A stretch of DNA of 51,954 nt from an uncultured Bacteroidales bacterium. Lineage in GTDB: Bacteria; Bacteroidota; Bacteroidia; Bacteroidales; UBA932. A model generated the notes under the pieces. The model was not told the origin of the DNA, made no database searches, and saw only the letters and a list, made by a program, of their open reading frames with translations. A program made the position numbers and the translations under genes. The stretch spans positions 1 through 51,954 of the forward strand of contig CAMVGM010000012.1 in the NCBI GenBank assembly GCA_947167015.1, read 5' to 3'. Below are positions 34,366-41,889 of the stretch, one piece after another (the first letter of the stretch is position 1; every line of letters starts with the position of its first letter).

Positions 34366-34967
34366 CGCAGTACCAGAAATTCCTCGCAGCGGTGTGCTGC
34401 TGGCTGTTCATAACGGGTGCTATCACCCTGTCATTCCTGATAGGCCGGACTCGTGGCTATGCGAAGGGCTATGATGCCGCCTTCGCGCTCCCGCATAAGC
34501 TGGACACGGTGTATGTCAACGATACCTCGCATTACGAAAAACCCATGCCGTCAGATGTGGTACCGGCTGGCTTTGAACTCGTTCGCGTTGGCACCGTTGC
34601 GCAGCTCAAACGGATCATTGCAACTCTGGAAGTTGCCGCTTCGGAAGCGTCAGAGAAACAGGATACGGCGCTTGTCTCGCTGCCGCTGGCGGATTCCGTG
34701 GAAGTAGGGCTCCCGCTCCCTATTGAGCGTAAGGTCTACGAAGGTGAAGAGTATCGCGCAGTCGTATCGGGCATATCCCCTAAACTGGAATCGCTGGACA
34801 TCTACCGGAAGACAGGGTATATCACCAATACGATCACCCAGATGGAAACTCCCAGGCGTAAGGCCCGCGTCGGGATTGGAGTTACTGCTGGGCCGGGGGT
34901 CTATTGGAATGGATCCGGTATCCAGCCAGGGGTAGGCACGACGGTGGGCCTGACCCTTACATTCTAA
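34362..34967 (+). CDS. DUF6808-like membrane protein of lysis block, spanin candidate
   Basis: A 201-residue protein with one N-terminal membrane helix (about 8-27) whose main part lies outside the inner membrane. A helical region (about 75-95) and beta-rich C-terminal strands follow, ending in a Phe after alternating Gly and hydrophobic residues (VGTTVGLTLTF), like outer-membrane strands. It resembles DUF6808 proteins of Bacteroidota phages, from memory. Such a protein spanning the periplasm could act as a spanin. Its ATG overlaps the endolysin stop by four bases. A terminator follows. Confidence 0.65.
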   Translation: MTQYQKFLAAVCCWLFITGAITLSFLIGRTRGYAKGYDAAFALPHKLDTVYVNDTSHYEKPMPSDVVPAGFELVRVGTVAQLKRIIATLEVAASEASEKQDTALVSLPLADSVEVGLPLPIERKVYEGEEYRAVVSGISPKLESLDIYRKTGYITNTITQMETPRRKARVGIGVTAGPGVYWNGSGIQPGVGTTVGLTLTF

Positions 34968-34974
34968 ATGAAAA

Positions 34975-34996
34975 AGCCCCGGATCGCTCCGGGGCT
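34975..34996. terminator. Bidirectional terminator between lysis block and hicAB
   Basis: AGCCCCGGA (34975-34983) pairs perfectly with TCCGGGGCT (34988-34996) around a TCGC loop. A-runs before and T-rich sequence after allow it to act on both strands, between convergent genes. Confidence 0.85.
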
Positions 34997-35024
34997 GCTT
35001 CTTTTGAAGTGTCGCCAAACAACA

Positions 35025-35432
35025 TCAGAAAGAAGTATTCGCGAGCTCGTGGCCGAGGCGGTGAAGAGCCGCTTCGATCTTGGCCACCTGGGCTTTCCTG
35101 GGCTTGGATATTCCGTGCTGGTACGCCCACAGTTGTTTCGGATGGATTCCGGACAGCTTCCCGAGGGCCGTCGGCGTGATGACGCCCGAGTAGTACTCCA
35201 GCATTGTCCGGACATCCCAGTGGATGGCAAATTCGTAATCCCCATCCAGCCAGTCCGGATAGATGACTGCGACATCGCGCCCGTCCTCCTTGGTCAGGCG
35301 AAGGGTCTCTTCCAGTTCTTTTCGGGCGGCTTCCGGAGTCTCTCCGCTGCCGAATAGAGCTGGATGATCGTTGCAATATGCGCTATAAAAGCCGTCCGGG
35401 GCTACATTGATCGTAATATCTACCTTTTCCAT
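35025..35432 (-). CDS. hicB: HicB-type antitoxin with C-terminal DNA-binding domain
   Basis: A 135-residue antitoxin that should bind and neutralise HicA and repress the operon. The first 70 residues have the HicB fold (ITINVAPDGFYSAYCND, then ETPEAARKELEETL). The C-terminal half is a helix-turn-helix (ITPTALGKLSGIHPKQLWAYQHGI) that should bind the promoter. It lies 27 bases downstream of hicA, both read leftward, which is the usual toxin-first order. Its DNA-binding half makes it the only clear transcription factor in this part of the phage. Confidence 0.85.
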   Translation of the reverse strand: MEKVDITINVAPDGFYSAYCNDHPALFGSGETPEAARKELEETLRLTKEDGRDVAVIYPDWLDGDYEFAIHWDVRTMLEYYSGVITPTALGKLSGIHPKQLWAYQHGISKPRKAQVAKIEAALHRLGHELANTSF

Positions 35433-35459
35433 ATCTTATACATTTGGGAAGGATGGGGA

Positions 35460-35645
35460 TTATTGAATCCCCAGTTCCTTCAGAATTTTCTTTGCAAAGT
35501 CGTTGTCTATTTCTTTTCCTTTGTGGAAGGGCACCGTGTAGATCCTTCCGTCTTTTGTGTACCGGGCGTGGCTTCCTTTCCCTTTCTTGGGTAGCAGGAC
35601 CCAGCCGTTCCGGGTGATGATCCTGTGTAGTTCTGTCGATTTCAT
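35460..35645 (-). CDS. hicA: HicA-type mRNA interferase toxin
   Basis: A 61-residue toxin expected to cut mRNA. The double-stranded-RNA-binding-like fold is complete: ELHRIITRNGWVLLPKKGKGSHARYTK, with catalytic H26 in GSHARY, and the closing DFAKKILKELGI helix. Length is normal for HicA. It has its own promoter upstream and is followed by hicB. Located between the lysis block and the integrase, so it is phage cargo that may stabilise the prophage or block other phages. Confidence 0.88.
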   Translation of the reverse strand: MKSTELHRIITRNGWVLLPKKGKGSHARYTKDGRIYTVPFHKGKEIDNDFAKKILKELGIQ

Positions 35646-35672
35646 ATTCTTTACTGTTGTTGTTTGGCACTA

Positions 35673-35680
35673 CAAATATA
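35673..35680 (-). promoter_or_regulatory. -7 box of the hicAB promoter
   Basis: TATATTTG on the minus strand, 27 bases before hicA. The surrounding DNA is very AT-rich. No TGTCCTTT box is found at the phage spacing. Confidence 0.65.
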
Positions 35681-35727
35681 GATAATTTTCTATTATTTAC
35701 AAAAATTAATTGAAAATAATCAATGAT

Positions 35728-37011
35728 TTATTTCGGTAGGATGGCCGCTTTCTTGATCTTGGCGTCAGCCTCCGGCTTCCTTCCAAGGTAGATCGATGTA
35801 ATGGCCACGTTGGAGTGGTCGGCCTGCTGCTGCACCAGGTTGATGGCCACGCCGGCGGTGGCCATGTTGGTGATGCCGGTATCCTTCAGGCTGTAGAGCT
35901 GCAGCTCCGTCGGGAAGCCCAGGGCCGGGCGGATCCAGGCAGACCAGTATCCGGCGAATTTCCGCTGGTCGGCCGGTGTCGGCCCCGGTCTGAAATCTTC
36001 TCCGTCCCCATAGTTCTTGCCGAACAGCGCCCAGTCCGGATGCGAGAGATCCAGACGCTGCAGATAGGGGAGCACGGCATCCGGGATGGTCCGGAATGAG
36101 TCGTTGTCGTTCTTGGCGATCTCGCTGCGCACATGGACGGTTTGCGCTTCCAGGTCAATATCCGAGCAGCGGAGCAGCGCGATTTCCTTGGGGCGGATGA
36201 AACAGGCGTAGCAGAGCAGACAGACGGCCAGGAACTCCCGGTTGTGAGCCTCCAGCCAAGCAAACAGACACGCGAGCTCTTCGTCGGTGAATGTCCGGCG
36301 CTTCTTGGCCGTCAGACGCTTGGGTTTGCGCTTGATGCCGTCAAACGGATTGGACGGGATGAAGCCCTTCTCCTGCAGCCAGGCGTGGAGTGTCTGCAGG
36401 AAGGAGAGATAGTTGTTCCAGGTTCGCGCCGAGATGCCGGCGTTCTCGTCCAGGTGGTCCATGAATGCCAGCGCCGTCTCCCGGGTCACGCAGCAGATGG
36501 GGCGTGCCTGGTCGAAGCCGTTCTCCTTCAGCCACCCGGTGAAGATCTTGATGTAAGACTTGTAGGAGGCGAGCGACTGCGCTTCGGCTTCCTTGGCCTT
36601 GACCTTCAGGAAGGCGTCGTATGAGTCGAAGGCGGAGACGGACGATTTCGGGGCGGAAGCGTCCCGAAGGGGGTTCCATCCCAGGGCGAGGCGTTCGCTG
36701 ATGGCGGCCATCATCTCACGTGCGACACGCGCACGTTCTTTCAGTGGATGGATGTGGTTGACCTTGATCCGGATCCGTCGCAGATGTCCTGTTGCTGGAT
36801 CCTTGACATAATAACGGATGGTCCAGCCTGCGCGGCCCTTGGTAAGTTTCGGCGGTCTGTAATCGACCCCCGGGAGCGGTTTGAAAAGAAACATTTTTTT
36901 TTCTTTGGCCGACTCCCCGAAGGCTGCCTCCAGGATGTCATCCAAAGAAATTTTTTGACCCGTATTTGACCCGGTTTGTGATAAAAAATCCGGTAACGAA
37001 CTGTTTTTCAA
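35728..37011 (-). CDS. Tyrosine-family phage integrase
   Basis: A site-specific recombinase of 427 residues if read from TTG 37011. It has an N-terminal arm-binding region, a SAM-like core-binding domain (about 125-215) and the catalytic domain. Catalytic residues visible: R273 (FIRPKEI), K300, H399 (QADHS) and the nucleophile Y408 (SIYLG). The usual H-x-x-R box is YSLKDT (Y373, K376), a change I know from other Bacteroidota phage integrases. The start is uncertain: the TTG lies in the loop of the tRNA-Pro terminator hairpin, and the only ATG near the front is at 36894 (residue 40), right after an A9 run. The 5' end may be chromosomal DNA added by integration. Confidence 0.88.
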   Translation of the reverse strand: MKNSSLPDFLSQTGSNTGQKISLDDILEAAFGESAKEKKMFLFKPLPGVDYRPPKLTKGRAGWTIRYYVKDPATGHLRRIRIKVNHIHPLKERARVAREMMAAISERLALGWNPLRDASAPKSSVSAFDSYDAFLKVKAKEAEAQSLASYKSYIKIFTGWLKENGFDQARPICCVTRETALAFMDHLDENAGISARTWNNYLSFLQTLHAWLQEKGFIPSNPFDGIKRKPKRLTAKKRRTFTDEELACLFAWLEAHNREFLAVCLLCYACFIRPKEIALLRCSDIDLEAQTVHVRSEIAKNDNDSFRTIPDAVLPYLQRLDLSHPDWALFGKNYGDGEDFRPGPTPADQRKFAGYWSAWIRPALGFPTELQLYSLKDTGITNMATAGVAINLVQQQADHSNVAITSIYLGRKPEADAKIKKAAILPK

Positions 37012-37024
37012 GTCGTTACCGGAT
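36988..37024 (-). terminator. tRNA-Pro terminator, overlapping integrase 5' end and attachment region
   Basis: ATCCGGTAACGA (36988-36999) is the perfect reverse complement of TCGTTACCGGAT (37013-37024), with a 13-base loop. On the minus strand the stem is followed by T6. It is well placed to end the tRNA-Glu, rpsT, tRNA-Pro transcript. The crossover of phage integration lies in or near this region. Confidence 0.75.
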
Positions 37025-37026
37025 TC

Positions 37027-37103
37027 TGGTCGGGATGATCTGACTCGAACAGACGACCCCTACGTCCCGAACGTAGTGCGCTAGCCAACTGCGCTACATC
37101 CCG
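37027..37103 (-). tRNA. tRNA-Pro (anticodon CGG)
   Basis: A cloverleaf of 77 bases including an encoded CCA (37027-37029). The acceptor stem CGGGATG pairs with CATCCCG. The anticodon stem CTACG/CGTAG encloses TTCGGGA, giving anticodon CGG. The T-arm has TTCGAGT. It is probably the phage attachment site, since the integrase gene begins next to its 3' end and the gene remains complete. Confidence 0.95.
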
Positions 37104-37136
37104 ATTTGCGGTTCAAAGATACTGCAAAAACCGCGA

Positions 37137-37391
37137 TTAAGCAAGTTTGTTGATGTAAACCGCAATGCCGCTCTTGAGGTTGGAGGCCTTGTTCTTGTGG
37201 ATCAGGCCGATCTTGGCGAGCTTGTCGATCATCGCATAGACCTTCGGGGCGTTGGCTTCGGCCGTGGCCTTGTCGGTGGTGTTGCGGATGTCGCGGATAG
37301 CGTTGCGGGTGGATTTTGCATAATAGCGATTATGCAGTCTGTGCCTTTCGTTCTGGCGATCGGCTTTCTTTGCTGATGCTGTATTTGCCAT
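37137..37391 (-). CDS. rpsT: Small ribosomal subunit protein S20
   Basis: The 84-residue protein S20, which binds 16S rRNA early in small-subunit assembly. Typical S20 features: basic helices from the N-terminus ([19 protein letters not shown]), the [23 protein letters not shown] segment and the terminal [18 protein letters not shown]. Length is normal. It lies between tRNA-Glu and tRNA-Pro on the same strand, probably co-transcribed from the promoter near 37,528. Confidence 0.95.
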   Translation of the reverse strand: MANTASAKKADRQNERHRLHNRYYAKSTRNAIRDIRNTTDKATAEANAPKVYAMIDKLAKIGLIHKNKASNLKSGIAVYINKLA

Positions 37392-37411
37392 TGTTTTTCT
37401 TTTTTAATATT

Positions 37412-37486
37412 TGGTAGTGGGTAGGAGAATCGAACTCCTATTGCAAGAATGAAAATCTTGAGTACTAGCCGTTATACGAACCCACC
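37412..37486 (-). tRNA. tRNA-Glu (anticodon TTC)
   Basis: Seventy-five bases with encoded CCA (37412-37414). The acceptor stem GGTGGGT pairs with ACCCACT (first pair G-U). The anticodon stem CAAGA/TCTTG encloses TTTTCAT, giving TTC. It is upstream of rpsT on the minus strand. Confidence 0.95.
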
Positions 37487-37524
37487 AAACTCATCCCAAT
37501 GCGCTATCCGCCAAATTGGGACTG

Positions 37525-37532
37525 CAAAGATA
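37525..37532 (-). promoter_or_regulatory. -7 box for the tRNA-Glu, rpsT, tRNA-Pro transcript
   Basis: TATCTTTG on the minus strand, about 39 bases before tRNA-Glu. A seven-base-pair hairpin (37494-37500 with 37515-37521) lies in the predicted leader. Confidence 0.6.
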
Positions 37533-37555
37533 GAAAACTTTTTGGACTTGACAAA

Positions 37556-38560
37556 TTAATTTTCAGCATTTTCTCCCTTTGTCCACTCCCAGGAATAGAG
37601 AATGGACTCCACCTGGCGGAGGAACTGCCGCTTGTCGAACTGCGGAGCGTACACCCAGGCCTCCGCGACGATGATCTGGCTGCCGTCCGGGCTGAAGAAG
37701 GAGTGGGACACGAAGGGGCCGCCCATGAAGTCGTTCTGGACCTCCCACATGCCGCGTACCTGCGCGAAGTCGCGTCCGCGGTATTTCAGGAACTCCAGCG
37801 TCGGGGTGAAGAACTCGCTGGTGGTCATATAGGTGCCGTCGAACATCCCGGGCACGTTCTCGCGCAGGAAGTCGTTGCGGTGGGCGATGATCTTCTCCAG
37901 CGTAAACGGCTCGTCTTCAACCGGATAGCTGTAGATGAAGACATCCTGGTAGGCCTGCTTGTCATCGGCGATCCAGACGAAGTCCTCCGTGGCCTTGCGC
38001 AGCTTGTAGCCGGTGGGGAAGTGCGGAGAGCCGCCGAAGATGGCCGCCACCGTCGGATAGAGCGCCGCCTCCTCATAGCGGAGGGTGTTGCGGATCACGC
38101 GGTCGCGCTCGGCCTGCTCGATGGAACTGACGATCATCGGCCCCTTCTCCTTCAGGATCGCGGACGCCTCGGCGGAGTCGTGGGCGCTGATCTGGATGAC
38201 GCACTGGGGCTGCGCCCACATGTCGTGCTGATAGATGATGCCGGTGGTATCCAGCTGGGGGTTCACCAGGAACAGGAGGATGTTGCGGTGCGCCTTGAAG
38301 AGGTCCCCGAACGCGGAAGGGGGAACGTTGACGAGCGAGTAGAGGGGTTCTTTCTGGGCGAGCCAGGGGCAGTCGACCGCCAACAGGTCGCGGACGTCGT
38401 TGCCCAGGCTGTCTTCCCAGTAAGGCTTATCCATCACCACGAGGATTTCGCCGGCCTTGCCGCTGATGCTGGGCAGCAGGGGACCGCTGTTCTTGCAGCC
38501 GGACAGGGCGAGGGCCGCTGTCAGGGCAAGTCCGAGGAGGGGAAGGGCGTGTGCTTTCAT
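37556..38560 (-). CDS. DUF4837 family lipoprotein
   Basis: A 334-residue lipoprotein with signal peptide and lipobox LSGC (Cys near residue 22), so it is exported and lipid-anchored. The mature part matches DUF4837, a Bacteroidota-specific family of unknown function: GKAGEILVVMDKPYWE near the start, and DFMGGPFVSHSFFSPDG and IIVAEAWVYAPQFDKRQFLRQVE near the end. It is the last gene of the leftward M23-dxr-rseP operon, 18 bases after rseP, so a role in envelope maintenance is plausible but not shown. Confidence 0.85.
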   Translation of the reverse strand: MKAHALPLLGLALTAALALSGCKNSGPLLPSISGKAGEILVVMDKPYWEDSLGNDVRDLLAVDCPWLAQKEPLYSLVNVPPSAFGDLFKAHRNILLFLVNPQLDTTGIIYQHDMWAQPQCVIQISAHDSAEASAILKEKGPMIVSSIEQAERDRVIRNTLRYEEAALYPTVAAIFGGSPHFPTGYKLRKATEDFVWIADDKQAYQDVFIYSYPVEDEPFTLEKIIAHRNDFLRENVPGMFDGTYMTTSEFFTPTLEFLKYRGRDFAQVRGMWEVQNDFMGGPFVSHSFFSPDGSQIIVAEAWVYAPQFDKRQFLRQVESILYSWEWTKGENAEN

Positions 38561-38578
38561 ATCGTATTGATTTTCAGT

Positions 38579-39880
38579 TTAATGGATGATTCGTGAAATG
38601 TCGTTGCCGAAGGCGAGGAACATCAGGGCCAGGATGAGGATCATGCCGATGGTCTGGGCCACGGCAAGGAACTTGTCGCCGGGCTTGCGGCCGGTCACGA
38701 TCTCATACAGGGTAAAGAGGATGTGTCCGCCGTCGAGCCCCGGGATGGGGAGGAGGTTCATCACCCCCAGCATGATGGACAGCAGGGCGAGGATGTACAG
38801 GAAGCGGTACCAGTCCCAGGTCTCCGGGAAGACCTGGCCGATGGCGATGAAACTGCCGACGGACTTGTAGGCCCCGGTGGACGGGCGGGCGAGCAGGGAC
38901 AGGTCGTCCAGGTAGCCGCCGATGCTCCGGCCCGCCTCCCGCCAGCCGGCGGGGATGGCTTCCAGCAGGTTGTAATGGCGCGTGGTGACCTCCGGCGGGC
39001 GCATGTACACGCCGATGCGGCCGGTGCTGTCCACGCGGACGGGCAGTCCGAGGGTGTCGCTTTCCCGTACTACGGACGCCGCCACCTCCCGCGAACTGAG
39101 CGTGGCGAGCAGGGCGCGGGAGTCCTGGAGGTACTCCACTTCCTGGCCGTCGAAAGCGACGATGCGGTCGCCCCGGCGCAGCCCGGAGGCGGCGTTCAGC
39201 CCGTCGGCGGCCACCGAGTCCACGACGAAGGGGATGGCCAGGTCGAACAGCAGCGGATCGCTGAGGACCTCGCCGATGCGCGCCTGGTCGATGTAGATGT
39301 CGAGGGTGTCGGTGCCGCGCAGGACGGTGGCCTTGGTGACGTTCCGCCGGATCAGGTCGGCCTGCAGCATCCCGAAATTCTCGGGTTCGTAGTCGTCAAA
39401 GCGGAGGATCTGGTCGCCGGTGCGGAAGCCCAGGTCGTAGGCGAGCTCGTCCACGTAGATGCGGTTGCCCTGGTTCGGGATATAGGAGTCGCCCCAGATG
39501 CCCATGATGGCGATGAAGGAGAGGATGGCGAAAATGAAGTTGTTGATCACGCCGCCGGCCATCACCAGCAGCCGCTGCCAGGCGGGGTGCGTGCGGAACT
39601 CCCAGGGCTGGGGCTCCCGCTCCAACTGCTTGAGATCCATCGACTCGTCCACCATTCCCGCGATCTTGCAGTAGCCGCCGAAGGGCAGCCAGCCGATGCC
39701 GAATTCGGTACCGCCCCAGTGCCAGCGGGCCAGCGCCTTGCCGCCCACGTCGAAGAAGAGGTAGAACTTCTCGACGCGGATGCCGAACGCCCTCGCCCAC
39801 AGGAAATGTCCGAACTCATGGATGATGATGAGTACGGACAGGGCGAGGATGACCTGTACGGTTTTAATGAAGATAACCAT
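38579..39880 (-). CDS. rseP: Site-2 zinc metalloprotease RseP
   Basis: A 433-residue inner-membrane protease that cuts membrane-spanning substrates, in many bacteria releasing envelope-stress regulators. The zinc site HEFGH (H21, E22, H25) lies in the first membrane helix, and the third ligand D383 is in PIPGLDGGH near the C-terminal helices. Two PDZ-type regions fill the middle (about 120-290). Its start overlaps the end of dxr by 17 bases, so both are translated from one mRNA; this dxr-rseP pairing is widespread. Confidence 0.95.
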   Translation of the reverse strand: MVIFIKTVQVILALSVLIIIHEFGHFLWARAFGIRVEKFYLFFDVGGKALARWHWGGTEFGIGWLPFGGYCKIAGMVDESMDLKQLEREPQPWEFRTHPAWQRLLVMAGGVINNFIFAILSFIAIMGIWGDSYIPNQGNRIYVDELAYDLGFRTGDQILRFDDYEPENFGMLQADLIRRNVTKATVLRGTDTLDIYIDQARIGEVLSDPLLFDLAIPFVVDSVAADGLNAASGLRRGDRIVAFDGQEVEYLQDSRALLATLSSREVAASVVRESDTLGLPVRVDSTGRIGVYMRPPEVTTRHYNLLEAIPAGWREAGRSIGGYLDDLSLLARPSTGAYKSVGSFIAIGQVFPETWDWYRFLYILALLSIMLGVMNLLPIPGLDGGHILFTLYEIVTGRKPGDKFLAVAQTIGMILILALMFLAFGNDISRIIH

Positions 39881-41015
39881 CTGCTATTGCGGCGATTTCG
39901 CGGTTCGTCTCGAAGATGTCTTCGAGCGAAGGGTCCGCCGCAAAATCCATGCCCGCGAGCGCGCGCTCGCAGATCTTGGCGATGTCGTAGAAGGAGATCA
40001 ATCCCTTGAGATATGCGGCCACCGCGACCTCGTTGGCGGCGTTCAGGGCGCAGGGGGCGTTACCGCCGCGCCGGATGGCGTCGTAGGCGAGTTGCAGGCA
40101 GGGGAAACGGCCCGTGTCGGGCGCCTCGAAGCTGAGTTTGCCCAGCGAGGCGAAATCCAGCTTGCGGTTGCCGACGCTCAGACGATCCGGAAATCCGAGG
40201 GCGAAGCCGATGGGCTGCCGCATGTCCGGGCAGCCGAGCTGCGCGATGACGGCGCCGTCGGCGAATTCCACCATCGAGTGGATGACGGATTCGGGGTGGA
40301 CGACCACGCGGATGCGCTCCGGCTCCAGTCCGAAGAGCCATTTCGCCTCGATGACCTCGAAGCCCTTGTTCATCATCGTGGCGGAGTCGATCGTAACCTT
40401 GGAGCCCATGTCCCAGTTGGGGTGCTTGAGGGCCTGGGCGGCGGTGGCGCCGGCGATCTGCTGCTTCTCCCAGGTGCGGAAAGGGCCTCCGGAAGCGGTC
40501 AGGTGCACTTTTTCGACGGGATTGCCGTTTGCGGCGAGCAGGCACTGGAAGATGGCCGAATGCTCCGAGTCCACCGGCAGCAGGCGCCCGCCATGTTCTT
40601 CGGCGGTGCGGGTGACGATGGACCCGGCGGCCACCAGCGTCTCCTTGTTGGCGAGGGCGACGATCTTGCCCGCGCGCAGGGCCGCCAGGGTAGGCCGCAG
40701 GCCGCTGAAGCCGACCATCGCGCCCACGACGATATCCACGGAGTCCATCCCGACCAGGTCGCAGAGGCTGTCCACGCCCGCCCAGACCGAGGTCCCGCGG
40801 CCCTGCAGGGCGTCCGCCACTTCGCCGTAGCGGGCTTCGTCGCAGATGACCACGTGGGCGGCGTCGAACTCGACGGCCTGGCTGATCAGCAGGTCCACGC
40901 TGCGCCGCGCGGAAAGGAGGACGACCTCGAAGAGGTCCCGGTGCTGCCGGATGACGTCCAGTGTCTGGGTGCCGATGGATCCGGTGGATCCGAGTATGGC
41001 GATTCTTCTTTTCAC
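39864..41015 (-). CDS. dxr: 1-deoxy-D-xylulose 5-phosphate reductoisomerase
   Basis: A 383-residue cytoplasmic enzyme converting DXP to MEP with NADPH, the first committed step of the MEP isoprenoid pathway. The Rossmann motif ILGSTGSIGTQTLDV is at 7-21. Substrate and metal-binding segments are recognisable (ANKETLVAAG, PVDSEHSAIFQCL, TASGGPFRTW and MNKGFEVIEA). Length is normal. ATG directly follows the stop of the M23 gene with no gap, and its end overlaps rseP. Confidence 0.96.
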   Translation of the reverse strand: MKRRIAILGSTGSIGTQTLDVIRQHRDLFEVVLLSARRSVDLLISQAVEFDAAHVVICDEARYGEVADALQGRGTSVWAGVDSLCDLVGMDSVDIVVGAMVGFSGLRPTLAALRAGKIVALANKETLVAAGSIVTRTAEEHGGRLLPVDSEHSAIFQCLLAANGNPVEKVHLTASGGPFRTWEKQQIAGATAAQALKHPNWDMGSKVTIDSATMMNKGFEVIEAKWLFGLEPERIRVVVHPESVIHSMVEFADGAVIAQLGCPDMRQPIGFALGFPDRLSVGNRKLDFASLGKLSFEAPDTGRFPCLQLAYDAIRRGGNAPCALNAANEVAVAAYLKGLISFYDIAKICERALAGMDFAADPSLEDIFETNREIAAIADGYLH

Positions 41016-41864
41016 TTAGAAACTGATGTATCGGGTGGGGTCGAGGCTCGTCCCGCCGTACCAGAGGGCGAAATGGAGGTTTTCGGTGCCTTCCCGCCCG
41101 GCGATGCCGCCGACCAGGGCGATGGGCGTTCCGGCTTTGACCGTCTCGCCGGTGCTGCGGAGGAGTCTTTGGTTATTAGAGTAGATGCTGATCAGGCCGT
41201 CCCGGTGTTGCAGGACGGTGATGTAGCCTTCCTCGGCATCGCGGCCGGTGAAGACGACAGTGCCGTCCAGCACGGCGCTCACGACGCTGCCGGTGGGGGC
41301 GGAGATGTCGATGGAGGGGTGCAGGACCGGGTCGTATCCCACGGCGACGACGCCCTTGATCGGGGTGAAGAAATGCATGCCCTCGATGGGCAGGTCGCGC
41401 TGGGGGCTGCCTACGCCGAACTGCTCCTCTTTCTGGACGGTCTCGCGCAGGACGGAATCTCGGCGGGCGAGTTCGGCGGCGTCCTTGTCGGACAGGTAGC
41501 GGGGCGTCGCGGCGCGGACGAGGCTGTCGAAGTCCACGGTGGCCTCGCCGGTGAGCACGCGGCTGAGGTTCGCGGCGTAGATGTTCCAGCGGGTGATGAC
41601 GCTTTCCAGGGAATCGATCTTGATGGCGTTGGAGACGGCTTCCTTCCGGGAATGGGCGTTCGGATAGCCGGGAATGATGGTCCGCAGCGGGGTGAAGGCA
41701 AACAGGAGGTAGAAGACGAGCAGGAGGGCCAGTACGGCCGTGATCGCGCCGTAGATGAAGCCGAGCTTGGTGAAGCGGACCGAACGGAGGGTGTCGTGGG
41801 TGTCGTTATCCACCAGGGACACCCTGTAGGTCCGTCTCGCGCGTTCCGGATTTTGTCTTCCCAT
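41016..41864 (-). CDS. M23-family peptidase (LytM domain), membrane-anchored
   Basis: A 282-residue envelope protein. An N-terminal basic stretch and one membrane helix (about 35-55) anchor it in the inner membrane with the main part in the periplasm. A coiled-coil region precedes a C-terminal LytM/M23 domain (about 170-270, with DISAPTGSVV and NLHFALWYGG). The usual first zinc ligand motif HxxxD is replaced by HPSIDI, and the HxH motif reads LHFAL, so one His is missing. It may be inactive and act as an activator of cell-wall hydrolases. First gene of the leftward operon. Confidence 0.85.
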   Translation of the reverse strand: MGRQNPERARRTYRVSLVDNDTHDTLRSVRFTKLGFIYGAITAVLALLLVFYLLFAFTPLRTIIPGYPNAHSRKEAVSNAIKIDSLESVITRWNIYAANLSRVLTGEATVDFDSLVRAATPRYLSDKDAAELARRDSVLRETVQKEEQFGVGSPQRDLPIEGMHFFTPIKGVVAVGYDPVLHPSIDISAPTGSVVSAVLDGTVVFTGRDAEEGYITVLQHRDGLISIYSNNQRLLRSTGETVKAGTPIALVGGIAGREGTENLHFALWYGGTSLDPTRYISF

Positions 41865-41874
41865 ACTTTTGAAT

Positions 41875-41882
41875 TAAATTTG
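41875..41882 (+). promoter_or_regulatory. -7 box of the ruvX promoter
   Basis: TAAATTTG ends seven bases before the ruvX ATG (41890), so the transcript would start almost at the start codon. The intergenic space between the divergent genes is only 25 bases. Confidence 0.55.
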
Positions 41883-41889
41883 CAGTCTG

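Larger units (their letters stand above)
1..37026. mobile_element. Prophage (siphovirus-like), left end outside window
   Basis: A continuous run of phage genes covers capsid, terminase, portal, tail, lysis and integrase functions. It ends at an integrase beside tRNA-Pro, the usual arrangement for tyrosine-recombinase phages that use the 3' end of a tRNA gene. The right border is placed just outside the encoded CCA of tRNA-Pro; the exact crossover cannot be fixed because the left attachment copy is not in view. A full structural set and intact lysis genes are present. The truncated primase suggests the element may no longer be able to replicate. No repressor or other lysogeny regulator is visible, so it probably lies to the left. 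Confidence 0.93.

Noticed and set aside
37494..37521. Hairpin before tRNA-Glu resembling a tRNA fragment
   Set aside because: Only a seven-base-pair stem and a D-arm-like loop; no anticodon or T-arm. More simply part of the leader of the tRNA-Glu, rpsT transcript.
41016..41864. M23 peptidase as phage endolysin
   Set aside because: It lies in a host operon with dxr and rseP, beyond the tRNA-Pro attachment site, and has a membrane anchor.
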